DNA of 64,000 nucleotides from Pseudomonas sp. ACN8 (GCF_002303925.1 NZ_MRCS01000022.1:35956-99955); one strand, 5' to 3'; counted from the stretch's first letter, positions 44,082-53,990 are shown. Notes: generated by a model not told the origin, from the letters alone. Numbers and translations: made by a program.

Positions 44082-44097
44082 AGCAAGTGTTATGCCA
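44082..44097 (-). promoter_or_regulatory. Sigma-54 promoter of the fliL operon
   Basis: The minus strand reads TGGCATAACACTTGCT, almost the full TGGCAC-N5-TTGCT consensus, 51-66 bp before fliL. A REPIN begins at the next base upstream. Confidence 0.85.
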
Positions 44098-44199
44098 TGT
44101 AGGAGCGAGCCTGCTCGCGAAGAATTCAAGAACGGCGCGTTTAGCCAGCAAGCACGCGTTATCGTTAATGATCATCGCGAGCAAGCTCGCTCCTACAGA
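44098..44199. repeat. 102-bp REPIN between fliK and fliL
   Basis: Inverted REP cores (GCGAGCCTGCTCGCGA and its inverse) surround the conserved spacer with CGCGTTATCGTTAATGATC. It ends exactly against the sigma-54 -24 box of fliL and 14 bp before the fliK stop. Confidence 0.85.
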
Positions 44200-44212
44200 G
44201 GGGGGCGTTTGA

Positions 44213-45583
44213 TCAGGCGTAGTAATCGACCGCGCTGGAGCCGATCACGCGGGTGGTATTGGCCGCCGCTTCAGCGATGCCCGGGGTCATGTCGTCATCC
44301 ATTGAATCAAGGCGACCGCCGCTGGTACTGGCCCGACCGCTGTGGCTTTGCCCGGCTTGTTCCTGCCCTTGCTGCGAACCACGGGACTGGTCCGAAACAT
44401 TGACATCGACCTGCCCCATGCCCTGCTGCGCGAACATGTCGCGCAAGCGATGGACCTGCCCATCCAGCGCCTCTCGGACACCCGGATGCGCACTCATGAA
44501 CGTGACTTGGGTCTGTTGATCGGGAACCATGTTCACCCGAATATCCAGACGCCCGAGTTCAGCGGGCTGCAACTGGATGTCCGCCGCCTTGAGATTGGCG
44601 CTCGACAGGTACATGACCCGGTTCACCACCTCTTCGGTCCAGCCGCTCTGATGCATGGCGATCGGTTGGTTCACCGGCAAGGCATTGGCGGTCTTCGGTG
44701 TGGCCGCCTGGGTCAGCGCTGCCAGACGGTTGGCGAAATCATCGACACGGGTGTCGCTGCTGGCGGACTTGAGATCCTTCAGGCCGTCATCGATCAGGCC
44801 GCTGAAAGCCTTGGCGTCGCCCTGGCTGGTGCCGTTCTTGTCGCCCTGAACATCCAGCATGGTTGCCATGCCCGCGGCAAAGTTTTGCGCCGACGTCAGC
44901 TCCCCGTCAGCCTGGGCTTGCGCCTGTGCCGGTGCAGCCTTGGGCTGCGCCTGGCTGGAAGCCGATACGTGACCGCCCTGCTCCATCGCCAGGCGTACCG
45001 CCGGCAATGCGTCGAGCGGATCGGTCGAGGGATCGAAATCGCCGTCGGCAGTGGCCGGCGCCGGAGCGATTGCAGCCGTAGCGGTAACTGCGGCGCCAAC
45101 CGACACTTCAACGGCAGGTTGCACGGTGTCGGCCACGACGGGCGCTACCGGTGCCGGTGTCGGATCGACTGGCTGAAGGACTTGCTGCGTTGAAGGATCA
45201 AGCGCCGGATCGAGCGGCAGGGCATCGACGACCTGAACCTGGCCGGCATCTGACGCTTCATCGTCGGCGGCCTTGTCGTCAACCTGCACTGAAGGGTCGG
45301 CAGGCAAGGATTTGCCGCCATCGGCAACCACCGGTTCCTCGGCGGCAGACTTGTCGTCACCAGCATCTTTTTTTCCGGAAACATCGCGGGCTTTGTCGCT
45401 ACCCGGCCTGACCGAGGCATCCGCCAACGCCTTGGACTTGCTCTGGGCCTCGCTGGCGTAGACATGAGCGAAGCTTGCGGCCTTGCCCCCGGGCTCAGCG
45501 GTCAGTGCCACAGGACTGGCGGAGCCGGCCTGAGTCTTGGCCTGCCTGAAGGCCTGAAGCAGAATATCGGGGGTAACGGGCAT
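44213..45583 (-). CDS. fliK: Flagellar hook-length control protein FliK
   Basis: FliK measures the hook and triggers the FlhB switch. The 456-residue protein has a long disordered Ala/Asp/Pro/Val-rich ruler (about 20-330) and a C-terminal Flg_hook domain (ADIQLQPAELGRLDIRVNMV, SAHPGVREALDGQVHRLRDM), then a Gln/Gly/Ser-rich tail. A sigma-54 promoter lies about 50 bp upstream. It is the main FliK by location; a second homologue is at 9789. Confidence 0.93.
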   Translation of the reverse strand: MPVTPDILLQAFRQAKTQAGSASPVALTAEPGGKAASFAHVYASEAQSKSKALADASVRPGSDKARDVSGKKDAGDDKSAAEEPVVADGGKSLPADPSVQVDDKAADDEASDAGQVQVVDALPLDPALDPSTQQVLQPVDPTPAPVAPVVADTVQPAVEVSVGAAVTATAAIAPAPATADGDFDPSTDPLDALPAVRLAMEQGGHVSASSQAQPKAAPAQAQAQADGELTSAQNFAAGMATMLDVQGDKNGTSQGDAKAFSGLIDDGLKDLKSASSDTRVDDFANRLAALTQAATPKTANALPVNQPIAMHQSGWTEEVVNRVMYLSSANLKAADIQLQPAELGRLDIRVNMVPDQQTQVTFMSAHPGVREALDGQVHRLRDMFAQQGMGQVDVNVSDQSRGSQQGQEQAGQSHSGRASTSGGRLDSMDDDMTPGIAEAAANTTRVIGSSAVDYYA

Positions 45584-45633
45584 GAAACGGTCTCCGCTGC
45601 ACGGGGCTCGTAAGTACAGTTAGATAAGTTGAC

Positions 45634-45649
45634 TGCAAAGGTCGAGCCA
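45634..45649 (-). promoter_or_regulatory. Sigma-54 promoter of fliK
   Basis: The minus strand reads TGGCTCGACCTTTGCA, with correct -24/-12 spacing, 51-66 bp before fliK and just after the hptB stop. It would let fliK be transcribed apart from fliEFGHIJ-hsbA-hsbR-hptB. Confidence 0.75.
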
Positions 45650-45683
45650 GTTTCACTCGAAGAAGACCAAATGCAGCGTGTGC

Positions 45684-46034
45684 TCAGATTTTCGCCGGGC
45701 AACGCTGTCGTTCAGCTTCGTACAGAGGCCGGATACCGGCGAACTCGCGATCGATTTCGCCGACCAGTTCCTGAACGGCGGGGCGTGGCAAGCTTCTGGC
45801 CTGCTGCTCAAGCTGGTGGCATAGCTCGGTCAGCCTGAGGGCGCCCATATTGCTGCTGCTGCCCTTGAAGCTATGGGCGGTTGCAACGAGCAATGCGGCG
45901 CTGTCTGCCGCTCTCAAGACTTTCAGGCGCTCTTCGGAGTCAGCAAGAAAGATATCCAGCAGATCCGGATAGCCCTCCTCCATCACTTCCTGCAATGCAC
46001 TCAGCACGTCGCGATCCACATGTGTGTCGTCCAC
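45684..46034 (-). CDS. hptB: Histidine phosphotransfer protein HptB
   Basis: This 116-residue HPt protein has the phosphorylated His54 in AHSFKGSSSNMGA within a four-helix bundle. In Pseudomonas, HptB takes phosphate from hybrid sensors such as RetS/PA1611-type kinases and passes it to HsbR, which controls HsbA and hence FlgM, the diguanylate cyclase HsbD and Gac/Rsm output. The hsbR-hsbA genes next door, as in P. putida, support the name. Confidence 0.88.
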   Translation of the reverse strand: MDDTHVDRDVLSALQEVMEEGYPDLLDIFLADSEERLKVLRAADSAALLVATAHSFKGSSSNMGALRLTELCHQLEQQARSLPRPAVQELVGEIDREFAGIRPLYEAERQRCPAKI

Positions 46035-46064
46035 TTGCTCACTCCTTGATCAAGAATGCGCGGA

Positions 46065-47771
46065 TTATGCCAGAGCCTCCCAGATAAACTCCACGCGTGC
46101 ACTTCGACCATCGTCGGTCCAGCGGGCATTACGCCCCAACTGGCGGATCAGACTGACCCCGCGTCCCGACAGGCGGATGTCTTCCAAAGGTCTTGCCATC
46201 ACCCGCTCGACATCGAAACCCTTGCCACTGTCTTCAACGTGAATGGTCAGGCAACCGCCATCGTCCGTTGGCGTCACCTGCAAACTTAACCGTACATAGC
46301 CTTCGCGCAGCTCGTCCAGCCGGGTATTGCGCTCCTGATAATACCGCGCAAACCCCGAGGCATCGCGCTTGAGGCCCGAATCCAGCCCCAGCACGCCATG
46401 CTCCAGCGCATTGGAATAGAGCTCCGCCAGCACACTGTAGAGCGCACCGCTCTGAGCCCGAAGACCATGGACCTCAAGCAACAACTGCAACAGGTAGGGC
46501 AACGGGTTGAAGCGCTTGAGCGTGGCGGCGCGAAACTCGAAACTTACCGACCAGTCCAGCGGGCAGGACTGGCCGCTGTCGGAGTAGACCAACGCCGGCG
46601 GGCTGATCTGCGCCGACTCCAGCAGGCTGACTTCGACCATGCTGACATCGTCACGCGTTTCTCCGCCGAAATGACGCAACGCCTGCTCGATCTCTTCGAA
46701 CAGCGCATCCGGATGTCGATTGGTGGCAAATACCTGCTGCAATCGCTGTACGCCAAACAACTGATCATTGGCGTCGCAGGTATCGATCACCCCATCGGAC
46801 AGGAGAAACACCCGATCCCCGAGGGCCATGGGATACATGTCGGTACGCTCATCGAAGGATTCCGGGCTCAGCACCCCTAAAGGCAGGTGCCGCGCCGGCA
46901 GAGGCGTGCGCTCGCCACTGGCAATGCGATGCAGGTAACCGTCGGGCATGCCGCCGTTCCAGACCTCCACCGAACGGCGCTGAAAACTCAGGCACAGCAA
47001 CGTGGCACAGCAGAACATGTCCACCGGCAGGATGCGCTTGAGCTTGGCATTCATCTCGCGCAGGGTTTCCGCCAGGCCATAGCCCTTGGCGGTCATGCCG
47101 TAGAAAACTTCGGCCAGGGGCATGGCGCCTACCGCCGCTGGCAAACCGTGGCCGGTGAAGTCGCCCAGCAGCACGTGCATGTCTCCGGCCGGAGTGAACG
47201 CGGCCAGCAACAGGTCGCCGTTGAACAGCGCATAGGGCGATTGCAGATAACGGATATTCGGTGCGCCATTCAGACAGCCGGAGTGCGCCACCTTGTCGAA
47301 AACGGCCTTGGCCACGCGCTGCTCGTTGAGCAAATAGTCGTGGTGCCGGGCGATCTGGTCACGCTGTTGCAGCACGGTGTCCTGCAAGCGCCGCAAGCGA
47401 TCCATCGCCTTGATCTTGGCGGCGAGAATCACTTGGTTGTAGGGCTTTGCCAGAAAGTCGTCACCGCCGACTTCCAGGCAGCGGGCCAAGGCTTCGTTTT
47501 CGGACAACGACGTGAGGAAGATGATCGGCACCAGGGTTTCACCGGCCATGGCCTTGATTTGCCGGGCCGCCTCGAAGCCGTCCATGACCGGCATCATCGC
47601 ATCCATCAACACCAGGTGCGGGTGTTGCTGGCCAAACACCTCGACCGCTTCGACGCCGTTGGCCGCTGTCAGTACCTCGTGCCCCTGGCGGCGCAGGATA
47701 CTCGACAACAGCAGGCGATCAGCGGCGCTGTCCTCGGCAATCAGGATCGTCAGCGGCTCCAGTGGCTGCAT
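46065..47771 (-). CDS. hsbR: Response regulator/PP2C phosphatase/anti-sigma kinase HsbR
   Basis: The 568-residue protein has three parts: a receiver (about 7-125, Asp57 in VLMDAMMPVMDG), a PP2C/SpoIIE phosphatase (about 185-380; LGDFTGHGLPAAVGAMP, FLLSDGVIDTCD) and a C-terminal HATPase kinase domain (about 430-565; AELYSNALEHGVLGLD, VEDSGKGF). It phosphorylates or dephosphorylates the STAS protein HsbA depending on HptB input. ATG 47771 lies five bases after the hsbA stop. Confidence 0.9.
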   Translation of the reverse strand: MQPLEPLTILIAEDSAADRLLLSSILRRQGHEVLTAANGVEAVEVFGQQHPHLVLMDAMMPVMDGFEAARQIKAMAGETLVPIIFLTSLSENEALARCLEVGGDDFLAKPYNQVILAAKIKAMDRLRRLQDTVLQQRDQIARHHDYLLNEQRVAKAVFDKVAHSGCLNGAPNIRYLQSPYALFNGDLLLAAFTPAGDMHVLLGDFTGHGLPAAVGAMPLAEVFYGMTAKGYGLAETLREMNAKLKRILPVDMFCCATLLCLSFQRRSVEVWNGGMPDGYLHRIASGERTPLPARHLPLGVLSPESFDERTDMYPMALGDRVFLLSDGVIDTCDANDQLFGVQRLQQVFATNRHPDALFEEIEQALRHFGGETRDDVSMVEVSLLESAQISPPALVYSDSGQSCPLDWSVSFEFRAATLKRFNPLPYLLQLLLEVHGLRAQSGALYSVLAELYSNALEHGVLGLDSGLKRDASGFARYYQERNTRLDELREGYVRLSLQVTPTDDGGCLTIHVEDSGKGFDVERVMARPLEDIRLSGRGVSLIRQLGRNARWTDDGRSARVEFIWEALA

Positions 47772-47776
47772 GGCAA

Positions 47777-48076
47777 TCAACTGATGTCGAACAGTTTGTC
47801 GAAGTTGGAGATGGCGAGGATTTTGCGCACATCGGTGCTGCTGTTGACGACGCGCACATCGGAGTCGTCGCCACCGGCGTGATCGCGCAACAGCAGCAGC
47901 ATCCCCAGGGCCGAACTGTCGAGGTAAGTGGCGTCTTTCAGGTCGACCACGACCGCTGATAGCTCTCTATCTTCGTAGGACTTACGAAATTCCTGATGCT
48001 TGGCGAAATCGAATCGTCCCCTGATCGAGATCGTCAGTCTTTGTCCATCCTCGGACACTTCTGTAATCACCGACAT
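47777..48076 (-). CDS. hsbA: Anti-sigma factor antagonist HsbA (STAS domain)
   Basis: This 99-residue STAS protein has the phosphorylation region YLDSSALGMLLLL (Ser54/Ser55). Unphosphorylated HsbA binds FlgM and frees FliA; phosphorylated HsbA binds HsbD in P. aeruginosa. It is directly followed by hsbR. An 89-bp gap separates it from fliJ, in which I see no clear promoter. Confidence 0.9.
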   Translation of the reverse strand: MSVITEVSEDGQRLTISIRGRFDFAKHQEFRKSYEDRELSAVVVDLKDATYLDSSALGMLLLLRDHAGGDDSDVRVVNSSTDVRKILAISNFDKLFDIS

Positions 48077-48165
48077 TTCATGGCTTCCTTGTCTTTATAA
48101 AACGTTTAGAAGGTTTAGCATCAGGTGTCGATAGGGGCAAGCCTGCGCGTTTTTTGAAAGCACGC

Positions 48166-48615
48166 TCAATAGGGGTTCTCGCGCGGCAAGCGCTGGGACA
48201 ATTCATCCAGCAGCTTCTGTTCGCGCCGGTCTTCAAGCGCCCGCGCTTCATCGGCGTAGCGCTGAACCAGCTTGCGCAAGCCTTCAACCCGGGCAAACGC
48301 CTGCTGCCAGGTTTCCCGGGCCTTGTTCAAGTTGTTCTGATGCCAGGCCAGGCTTTGCCGCTGCTGGTCGATGGCCGTGCCCAGTTGCGCGAGAAAGCCC
48401 TGATAGCCCAGCAACCACTGGCCCGAGACACCGCTGCTGCCGCGTACGATCCATTGTTCCTGATAGTCGAGACGGAAGGCTTCGAGGTCGGCGAGTTTGC
48501 TTTGTGCCAGGCGAACCTGCCCTTGAAAGTGCCCCAGACGCTGGACCGCGGTTTTCTCGGCCTTTTCGGCCATTTCCACCACCGGCGCCAGCCTTCCTGC
48601 CCGACTCAGGGCCAT
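48166..48615 (-). CDS. fliJ: Flagellar export chaperone FliJ
   Basis: FliJ is the coiled-coil stalk in the FliI ATPase ring. The 149-residue, highly charged, all-helical protein begins MALSRAGRLAPVVEMAEKAE and ends RLPRENPY. It starts six bases after fliI, in the fliHIJ order. Confidence 0.94.
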   Translation of the reverse strand: MALSRAGRLAPVVEMAEKAEKTAVQRLGHFQGQVRLAQSKLADLEAFRLDYQEQWIVRGSSGVSGQWLLGYQGFLAQLGTAIDQQRQSLAWHQNNLNKARETWQQAFARVEGLRKLVQRYADEARALEDRREQKLLDELSQRLPRENPY

Positions 48616-48621
48616 GACCGC

Positions 48622-49989
48622 TTAACCGCCTGCCGCGGGCGCGAAGATCGAGGCCAGATACGCCTCGCTTTCGCCCAGGCTGATGCTGTCGTTGAGGCCC
48701 TGGCGCAGGTATTTGACCAATTGCGGTTGCAGGGAAATCGCCAGATCGGTCTCGCGATCTCCTCCGGCGACATAGGCGCCGACACTGATCAGGTCGCGGC
48801 TCTGCTGATAGCGTGACCACAGTTGCTTGAAATACTGCGCACGGGTCATGTGTTCCGGCGACACCACCGCCGGCATTACCCGGCTGATGGACGCCTCGAT
48901 ATCAATGGCCGGGTAATGCCCTTCCTCGGCCAGGCGCCGGGACAGCACGATGTGCCCGTCGAGCACGCCCCGCGCCGAGTCGGCAATCGGATCCTGCTGG
49001 TCATCGCCTTCGGACAGCACGGTGTAGAACGCGGTGATCGAACCACCGCCCTTCTCCGCGTTGCCGGCCCGCTCCACCAGTTTCGGCAGCTTGGCGAACA
49101 CCGACGGCGGATAACCCTTGGTCGCCGGCGGCTCGCCGATGGCCAGGGCGATTTCCCGCTGGGCCTGGGCGAAACGGGTCAGCGAATCCATGAGCAACAG
49201 AACGTTCTTGCCCTTGTCGCGGAAATATTCGGCGATGCGCGTGCAATACATCGCCGCGCGCAGGCGCATCAGCGGCGCATCGTCCGCCGGGGACGCCACC
49301 ACCACTGAACGCTTGAGCCCTTCTTCACCGAGGATGTGCTCGATGAATTCTTTAACTTCGCGACCCCGCTCACCGATCAACCCGACGACGATGATGTCGG
49401 CCTCGGTGAAGCGGGTCATCATGCCCAACAGCACGGATTTACCGACACCGGTACCGGCGAACAGCCCAAGCCGCTGACCGCGCCCGACCGTCAACATGCC
49501 GTTAATGCACCGGATGCCCACGTCCAGCGGTTCGCTGATCGGTTCGCGCTTGAGCGGGTTGATGGTCGGGCCATCCATCGGCACCCAGTCTTCGGCCTTC
49601 ATCCCGCCCTTGCCGTCCAGCGCGCGACCGGCGCCATCGAGCACCCGCCCGAGCATGCTCATGCCCATCGGCAAACGCCCGGTATCGGACAAGGGAACAA
49701 CGCGGGCGCCAGGGGCAATACCAGCGACGCTGCCAACCGGCATCAGAAAGACCTTGCTGCCGGAGAAGCCCATCACTTCGGCTTCGACCTGCACCGGGTG
49801 ATAACTGTCGTCGTTGATAACCATGCAGCGGCTGCCCATGGCGGCGCGCAGGCCTTCGGCTTCGAGGGTCAGGCCGACCATGCGCAGCAGGCGGCCCTCA
49901 AGGATCGGCGCACCGGCAAGCGTAGTCGCCTCGGCGTAACTGCCCAGGCGCTTGGCGAAGCTGGTGCGCTCAAGGCGCATCAGGTGCAT
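48622..49989 (-). CDS. fliI: Flagellum-specific ATP synthase FliI
   Basis: FliI is the hexameric ATPase that energises export. The 455-residue protein contains [17 protein letters not shown] (Walker A), [17 protein letters not shown] and [20 protein letters not shown] (Walker B), like F1-beta. The start may be 49989 or the ATG three codons later; both lie within the end of fliH, so the genes overlap. Confidence 0.97.
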   Translation of the reverse strand: MHLMRLERTSFAKRLGSYAEATTLAGAPILEGRLLRMVGLTLEAEGLRAAMGSRCMVINDDSYHPVQVEAEVMGFSGSKVFLMPVGSVAGIAPGARVVPLSDTGRLPMGMSMLGRVLDGAGRALDGKGGMKAEDWVPMDGPTINPLKREPISEPLDVGIRCINGMLTVGRGQRLGLFAGTGVGKSVLLGMMTRFTEADIIVVGLIGERGREVKEFIEHILGEEGLKRSVVVASPADDAPLMRLRAAMYCTRIAEYFRDKGKNVLLLMDSLTRFAQAQREIALAIGEPPATKGYPPSVFAKLPKLVERAGNAEKGGGSITAFYTVLSEGDDQQDPIADSARGVLDGHIVLSRRLAEEGHYPAIDIEASISRVMPAVVSPEHMTRAQYFKQLWSRYQQSRDLISVGAYVAGGDRETDLAISLQPQLVKYLRQGLNDSISLGESEAYLASIFAPAAGG

Positions 49990-50767
49990 CCGGCTCTGGC
50001 GCGGCCGCAGGTTGGCTGTGGATCGGCAGTTCCAGGCTCAGGTCCGGCGCGGCCGGGTGCAAGGCCTGCTCGTGCAACTGATCGAACAGCTTGTCCATTA
50101 CCCGCGCGATACGGGTTTCGACCGTGGCGTCGATGCGGCTGTGTTCTGTCTCGACCCGGCAACCGCCAGGCAACAACGATTCGTCCTCGACGATGCGCCA
50201 CGTTTCCTCATGGCGTTCGCGCAGGGCTTTGACCTGTGCGAAGTCCTGCGGATTGATATACAGCCGCACATTGCCCACGCCCAACGGCAAGAGCTTGAGG
50301 GCTTCGCGCATGACGTGTTCGATCTGCGTCGAGTCGATGGCCAGTTCACGCTGAATCACTTGTCTGGTGATGTGCTGCACGAGGTCGACCAGGGACTTTT
50401 CAATCTGGGTGTCCTGCTCGGCGATGGGCTCGAACAGGTGCGCCATCAACTGCTCCAACCCGGCAAGCTTCGGCGTCAGTGCCTGTTCGGCTTCCTGACG
50501 GACCTTGAGCGTGGTGCTGTGGAAACCTTCCTTCTCACCCACCGCGAAACCTTCGTTGTAAGCTTCCTGGCGAATGCTTTCGAGTTCTTCGAGGGTCAGT
50601 GGCTGGACTTCCTCCAGCGGCACGTCCTCCATTTCCGGCGGCTCGGGTTCCGGTGTTGGTTCCGGCTCGGGTTCCGGCGGGTCGAAGCTGGGCAGTGCCC
50701 AGGACTCGAAGCCACCGACATCCCTGGCCCGGATCAGGTCAGTGGGTGCATCATCATTCTTGACCAT
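49970..50767 (-). CDS. fliH: Flagellar assembly protein FliH
   Basis: FliH holds FliI and tethers it to the C-ring through FliN. The 265-residue protein has a proline/glutamate repeat ([14 protein letters not shown], residues about 29-42), a long central helix and a C-terminal V-ATPase-E-like domain. The reading frame overlaps fliI by 20 bases. Confidence 0.94.
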   Translation of the reverse strand: MVKNDDAPTDLIRARDVGGFESWALPSFDPPEPEPEPTPEPEPPEMEDVPLEEVQPLTLEELESIRQEAYNEGFAVGEKEGFHSTTLKVRQEAEQALTPKLAGLEQLMAHLFEPIAEQDTQIEKSLVDLVQHITRQVIQRELAIDSTQIEHVMREALKLLPLGVGNVRLYINPQDFAQVKALRERHEETWRIVEDESLLPGGCRVETEHSRIDATVETRIARVMDKLFDQLHEQALHPAAPDLSLELPIHSQPAAAPEPDAPDAP

Positions 50768-50771
50768 GGTG

Positions 50772-51791
50772 TTAGATCATTTCCTCGCCGCCTTTGCCGC
50801 CGAGAACGATTTCTCCGGCTTCGGCCATACGGCGGGCGATGGTGAGGATTTCCTTCTGCGCGGTTTCCACATCGCTGACGCGCACCGGGCCCTTGGCTTC
50901 CAGGTCGTCGCGCAACAGTTCGGCCGCACGCTTGGACATGTTCTTGAAAATCTTCTCCTTGACGCCTTCGTCCGACCCCTTGAGGGCCAGTACCAGCACA
51001 TCGGAGGAGACTTCGCGCAACAGCGCCTGGATCCCGCGGTCGTCGACATCGGCCAGGTTGTTGAACACGAACATGAGGTCTTCGATCTGACCCGACAGGT
51101 CTTCGTCGACTTCGCGGATCGAGTCCATGAGCTGGCCTTCGATCGAGCTGTCGAGGAAGTTCATGATGTCCGCCGCGCGCTTGATGCCACCCAGAGTGGT
51201 GCGCGAGGCATTGGAGTTGCCCGAGAACTGCTTCTCGAGAATCTGATTGAGCTCTTTCAAGGCCGCGGGCTGCACGGTGTTCAGCGAGGACACCCGCAGG
51301 ATGATGTCGAGCCGCACCTTGTGGTCGAAGTTGCCGAGCACTTCACCGGCCTGGTCCGGATCGAGATACGCCACCACGATCGCCTGGATCTGCGGGTGCT
51401 CGTAACGGATCACGTCGGCGACGGCGCGCGGCTCCATCCACTTCAGGCTGTCGAGGCCACTGGTGTTGCCACCGAGCAGGATGCGGTCGATCAGGCCGTT
51501 GGCCTTGTCTTCGCCCAGGGCCTGGGTGAGCATCTTGCGCACATAGTCGTCGGAGCCGACGCCCAGGCTGGTCTGGTCGCCGACGATATCGACGAACTCG
51601 CTCATCACCTGCTCGACCTGCTCGCGGTGCACATTACCCATCTGGGCCATGGCCACGCCCACGCGCTGAACCTCTTTGGGGCCCATGTGGCGCAGCACCT
51701 GGGCAGCATCGGTGGAACCCAGGGACAGCAACAGGATTGCGGCTTTGTCGACCTTGGACAGTTTGGCGGCAACGGCTCGGTTATCACTCAT
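50772..51791 (-). CDS. fliG: Flagellar motor switch protein FliG
   Basis: FliG is the rotor torque protein that meets the stators. The 339 residues show an N-terminal FliF-binding part (LSKVDKAAILLLSLG), the EHPQ motif (RYEHPQIQAIVVAYL) and the charged torque helix (DRGIQALLREVSSDVLVLAL). It overlaps the fliF stop by eight bases. Confidence 0.97.
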   Translation of the reverse strand: MSDNRAVAAKLSKVDKAAILLLSLGSTDAAQVLRHMGPKEVQRVGVAMAQMGNVHREQVEQVMSEFVDIVGDQTSLGVGSDDYVRKMLTQALGEDKANGLIDRILLGGNTSGLDSLKWMEPRAVADVIRYEHPQIQAIVVAYLDPDQAGEVLGNFDHKVRLDIILRVSSLNTVQPAALKELNQILEKQFSGNSNASRTTLGGIKRAADIMNFLDSSIEGQLMDSIREVDEDLSGQIEDLMFVFNNLADVDDRGIQALLREVSSDVLVLALKGSDEGVKEKIFKNMSKRAAELLRDDLEAKGPVRVSDVETAQKEILTIARRMAEAGEIVLGGKGGEEMI

Positions 51792-53571
51792 CTGCGTTAA
51801 TCCACTCTTTCACGACCTGGGCCACACGACCCGGATCTTCTGCCACCAGACTCTTGATTGCGTTCAACTGAGCGTCATAGCCTTCGCTCGGGCTCGGCAA
51901 CAGGATGCTGGTCGGGCCACCGAGGCTGACACGGTCGTTGGCCAGTTCGCCGTCCAGACCGCCCATGCCACCCAACTCGACATCGCTACCCAAGCCAACA
52001 AGCTGCTTGCCCTTGCCACCGCCGGTGATGTTGTTGAGCACCGGACGCAGTACACCGAACACCAGCACCAGGATGAACAGCACGCCCAGCACTTGCTTGA
52101 CGATGTCCCAGAACCAGGGCTGGGAGTAGAACGGAATTTCGGCAATCGCTTCACCGCGCTCGGCGGAGAACGGCATGTTGATCACGCTGACACTGTCGCC
52201 ACGGCTGGCATCGAAGCCGACTGCGTCCTGCACCAGACGCGTGAAGCGCGCCAATTCATCGGCGGTCCACGGCGCACGGCTGGTTTCACCGTTGGCCGGG
52301 TTGATCTTGACCTGATCATCGACCACCACCGACACCGACAGGCGATTCAACCGGCCCTGTTGCTGCCTGGTGTGGCTGATGGAGCGGTCGAGTTCGAAGT
52401 TCTTGGTCGATTGTTGACGCTTGTCCGCCGGGTACGGTGCGAGCATCGGCTGACCGGTGGCCGGGTCCATGATTTGCTGGCCGTTGGCATCAACCAGTGG
52501 CTGACCCGGCTGCACCATGCCGGCTGCCCCCGGAGTGCCGCCGGTGGTTTGCGGCGCGGAGGCCGGTGCTGGCGGCTGGTTGCTCAGGGCACCCGGTACG
52601 CCTTGCGGGCCATTGCTGGCGGTACGCTGTTCGTTGACCGACTGTTCGCTGCGCAACGCCGGTTGATCCGGGTTGAATTGCTCGGAAGTCGATTCGACCG
52701 CACTGAAATCCACGTCGGCCGAGACTTCGGCCTTGTAACGGTCGTTGCCCAACACCGGCTGCAAGATGTTGTGCACGCGCTGGGTGAGCATGCTTTCCAT
52801 CCGGCGGCTGTAGTCGAACTGCTTGCCGGCCATGGTCAGCTCGGAGTTTTCCGCCTGATCGGAGAGCAGGTTGCCCTTCTGGTCGACCACGGTGATCTGC
52901 GACTTGCTGAGTTCGGGAACGCTGGTCGCCACCAGGTTGATGATGGCCACGACCTGGCCGGGTTCCAGGGAACGACCGGAATAGAGCTCAACCAGAACCG
53001 AAGCGCTCGGCTTGCGCTCGTCGCGCACGAACACCGAGCTTTTCGGGATTGCCAGGTGCACGCGGGCACCCTTGACGTTGTTCAGGCTGGAAATGGTGCG
53101 TGCCAGTTCGCCTTCGAGGCCGCGACGATAACGGGTCGCCTCCATGAACTGGCTGGTGCCCAACCCCTGTTCCTTATCGAGGATTTCAAAGCCGATGTTG
53201 CCGTCGCTGGGAGTGACACCAGCGCCCGCGAGCTTGAGCCGGGCACGGGACAGGTCATCGGCCTTGACCAGCAAGGCACCTGAATTGGGTTCGACGGTGT
53301 ACGGGATATCGGCGGAGGCCAGGGTATCCATGACCTGCTTGGCGTCCATGCCGGCAAGGCTGCCGTACAGAGGCCGGTAGTCCGGTTGCTGGGACCACAA
53401 CACCACGGCAAAACCAATCGCCACGCTCGCTGCCAGGCCGACCAACAGGCCCACCTGACGCAACATGGTCATCTCGGAGAGGTTTTCCAGGAAGGACAAC
53501 CCGAACAGCGGCGGTTTGCCGTCTATTGAAGTGGCCTTGGCCGGAACGTTATCGGCGACTGCATCTGCCAT
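51784..53571 (-). CDS. fliF: Flagellar MS-ring protein FliF
   Basis: FliF builds the MS-ring. The 595-residue protein has two membrane helices (about 38-58 and near 480-500), the YscJ-like ring-building domains (RVHLAIPKSSVFVRDERKP) and a C-terminal FliG-binding end (DPGRVAQVVKEWINADE). A Pro/Gly/Gln-rich loop lies at about 320-390. It follows fliE by 16 bp. Confidence 0.97.
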   Translation of the reverse strand: MADAVADNVPAKATSIDGKPPLFGLSFLENLSEMTMLRQVGLLVGLAASVAIGFAVVLWSQQPDYRPLYGSLAGMDAKQVMDTLASADIPYTVEPNSGALLVKADDLSRARLKLAGAGVTPSDGNIGFEILDKEQGLGTSQFMEATRYRRGLEGELARTISSLNNVKGARVHLAIPKSSVFVRDERKPSASVLVELYSGRSLEPGQVVAIINLVATSVPELSKSQITVVDQKGNLLSDQAENSELTMAGKQFDYSRRMESMLTQRVHNILQPVLGNDRYKAEVSADVDFSAVESTSEQFNPDQPALRSEQSVNEQRTASNGPQGVPGALSNQPPAPASAPQTTGGTPGAAGMVQPGQPLVDANGQQIMDPATGQPMLAPYPADKRQQSTKNFELDRSISHTRQQQGRLNRLSVSVVVDDQVKINPANGETSRAPWTADELARFTRLVQDAVGFDASRGDSVSVINMPFSAERGEAIAEIPFYSQPWFWDIVKQVLGVLFILVLVFGVLRPVLNNITGGGKGKQLVGLGSDVELGGMGGLDGELANDRVSLGGPTSILLPSPSEGYDAQLNAIKSLVAEDPGRVAQVVKEWINADE

Positions 53572-53587
53572 GACTCAATCTCGTCCT

Positions 53588-53914
53588 TTAAACCGGCATC
53601 TGCATGATGTCTTGGTAGGCCTGAACCACTTTGTTGCGCACCTGGGTCAACGCCTGGAACGACACGCTGGCCTTCTGCGAGGAAATCATCACGTCCGTGA
53701 GATCGACGCCGCTTTTGCCGATTTCGAACGCACTGGCCAACTGCGTGGAAGCCTGCTGGGTGTCGTTCACTTTATTGATGGCCTGACCGAACATGTCGGA
53801 AAAGCTGCTGCCCGTCATTTCAGGGACGGCAGTGGATTTCGGCGCAGACATGGCATCCATTTGCATGGCGCGCATATCCAGCATCAACCGATTGAATTCA
53901 ATACCTTGGCTCAT
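53588..53914 (-). CDS. fliE: Flagellar hook-basal body protein FliE
   Basis: FliE joins the MS-ring to the rod. The 108-residue protein begins [20 protein letters not shown] and ends [13 protein letters not shown], with the [16 protein letters not shown] core. ATG 53914 has AGAGAGA upstream and gives the family length; an earlier start would add 12 poorly conserved residues. It opens the fliEFGHIJ operon. Confidence 0.95.
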   Translation of the reverse strand: MSQGIEFNRLMLDMRAMQMDAMSAPKSTAVPEMTGSSFSDMFGQAINKVNDTQQASTQLASAFEIGKSGVDLTDVMISSQKASVSFQALTQVRNKVVQAYQDIMQMPV

Positions 53915-53974
53915 GGTCTCTCTCTTTGACGACCCGCATTTTTTTGACACTCACTCGACGGGTAGTGAGGTGTT

Positions 53975-53990
53975 AGCAACAAGGGTGCCA
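53975..53990 (-). promoter_or_regulatory. Sigma-54 promoter of fliEFGHIJ
   Basis: The minus strand reads TGGCACCCTTGTTGCT, a near-perfect TGGCAC-N5-TTGCT, 61-76 bp before fliE. In P. aeruginosa this operon is activated by FleR. Confidence 0.9.

Noticed and set aside
41536..44403. A 955-codon plus-strand open frame antisense to fliP-fliO-fliN-fliM-fliL-fliK
   Set aside because: It is the mirror of high-GC codon structure in well-known flagellar genes; the peptide is His/Arg/Gln-rich, with no family features or ribosome site.
51676..53283. A 535-codon plus-strand open frame antisense to fliG/fliF
   Set aside because: Both sense genes are unmistakable; the antisense peptide shows only the usual low-complexity bias.
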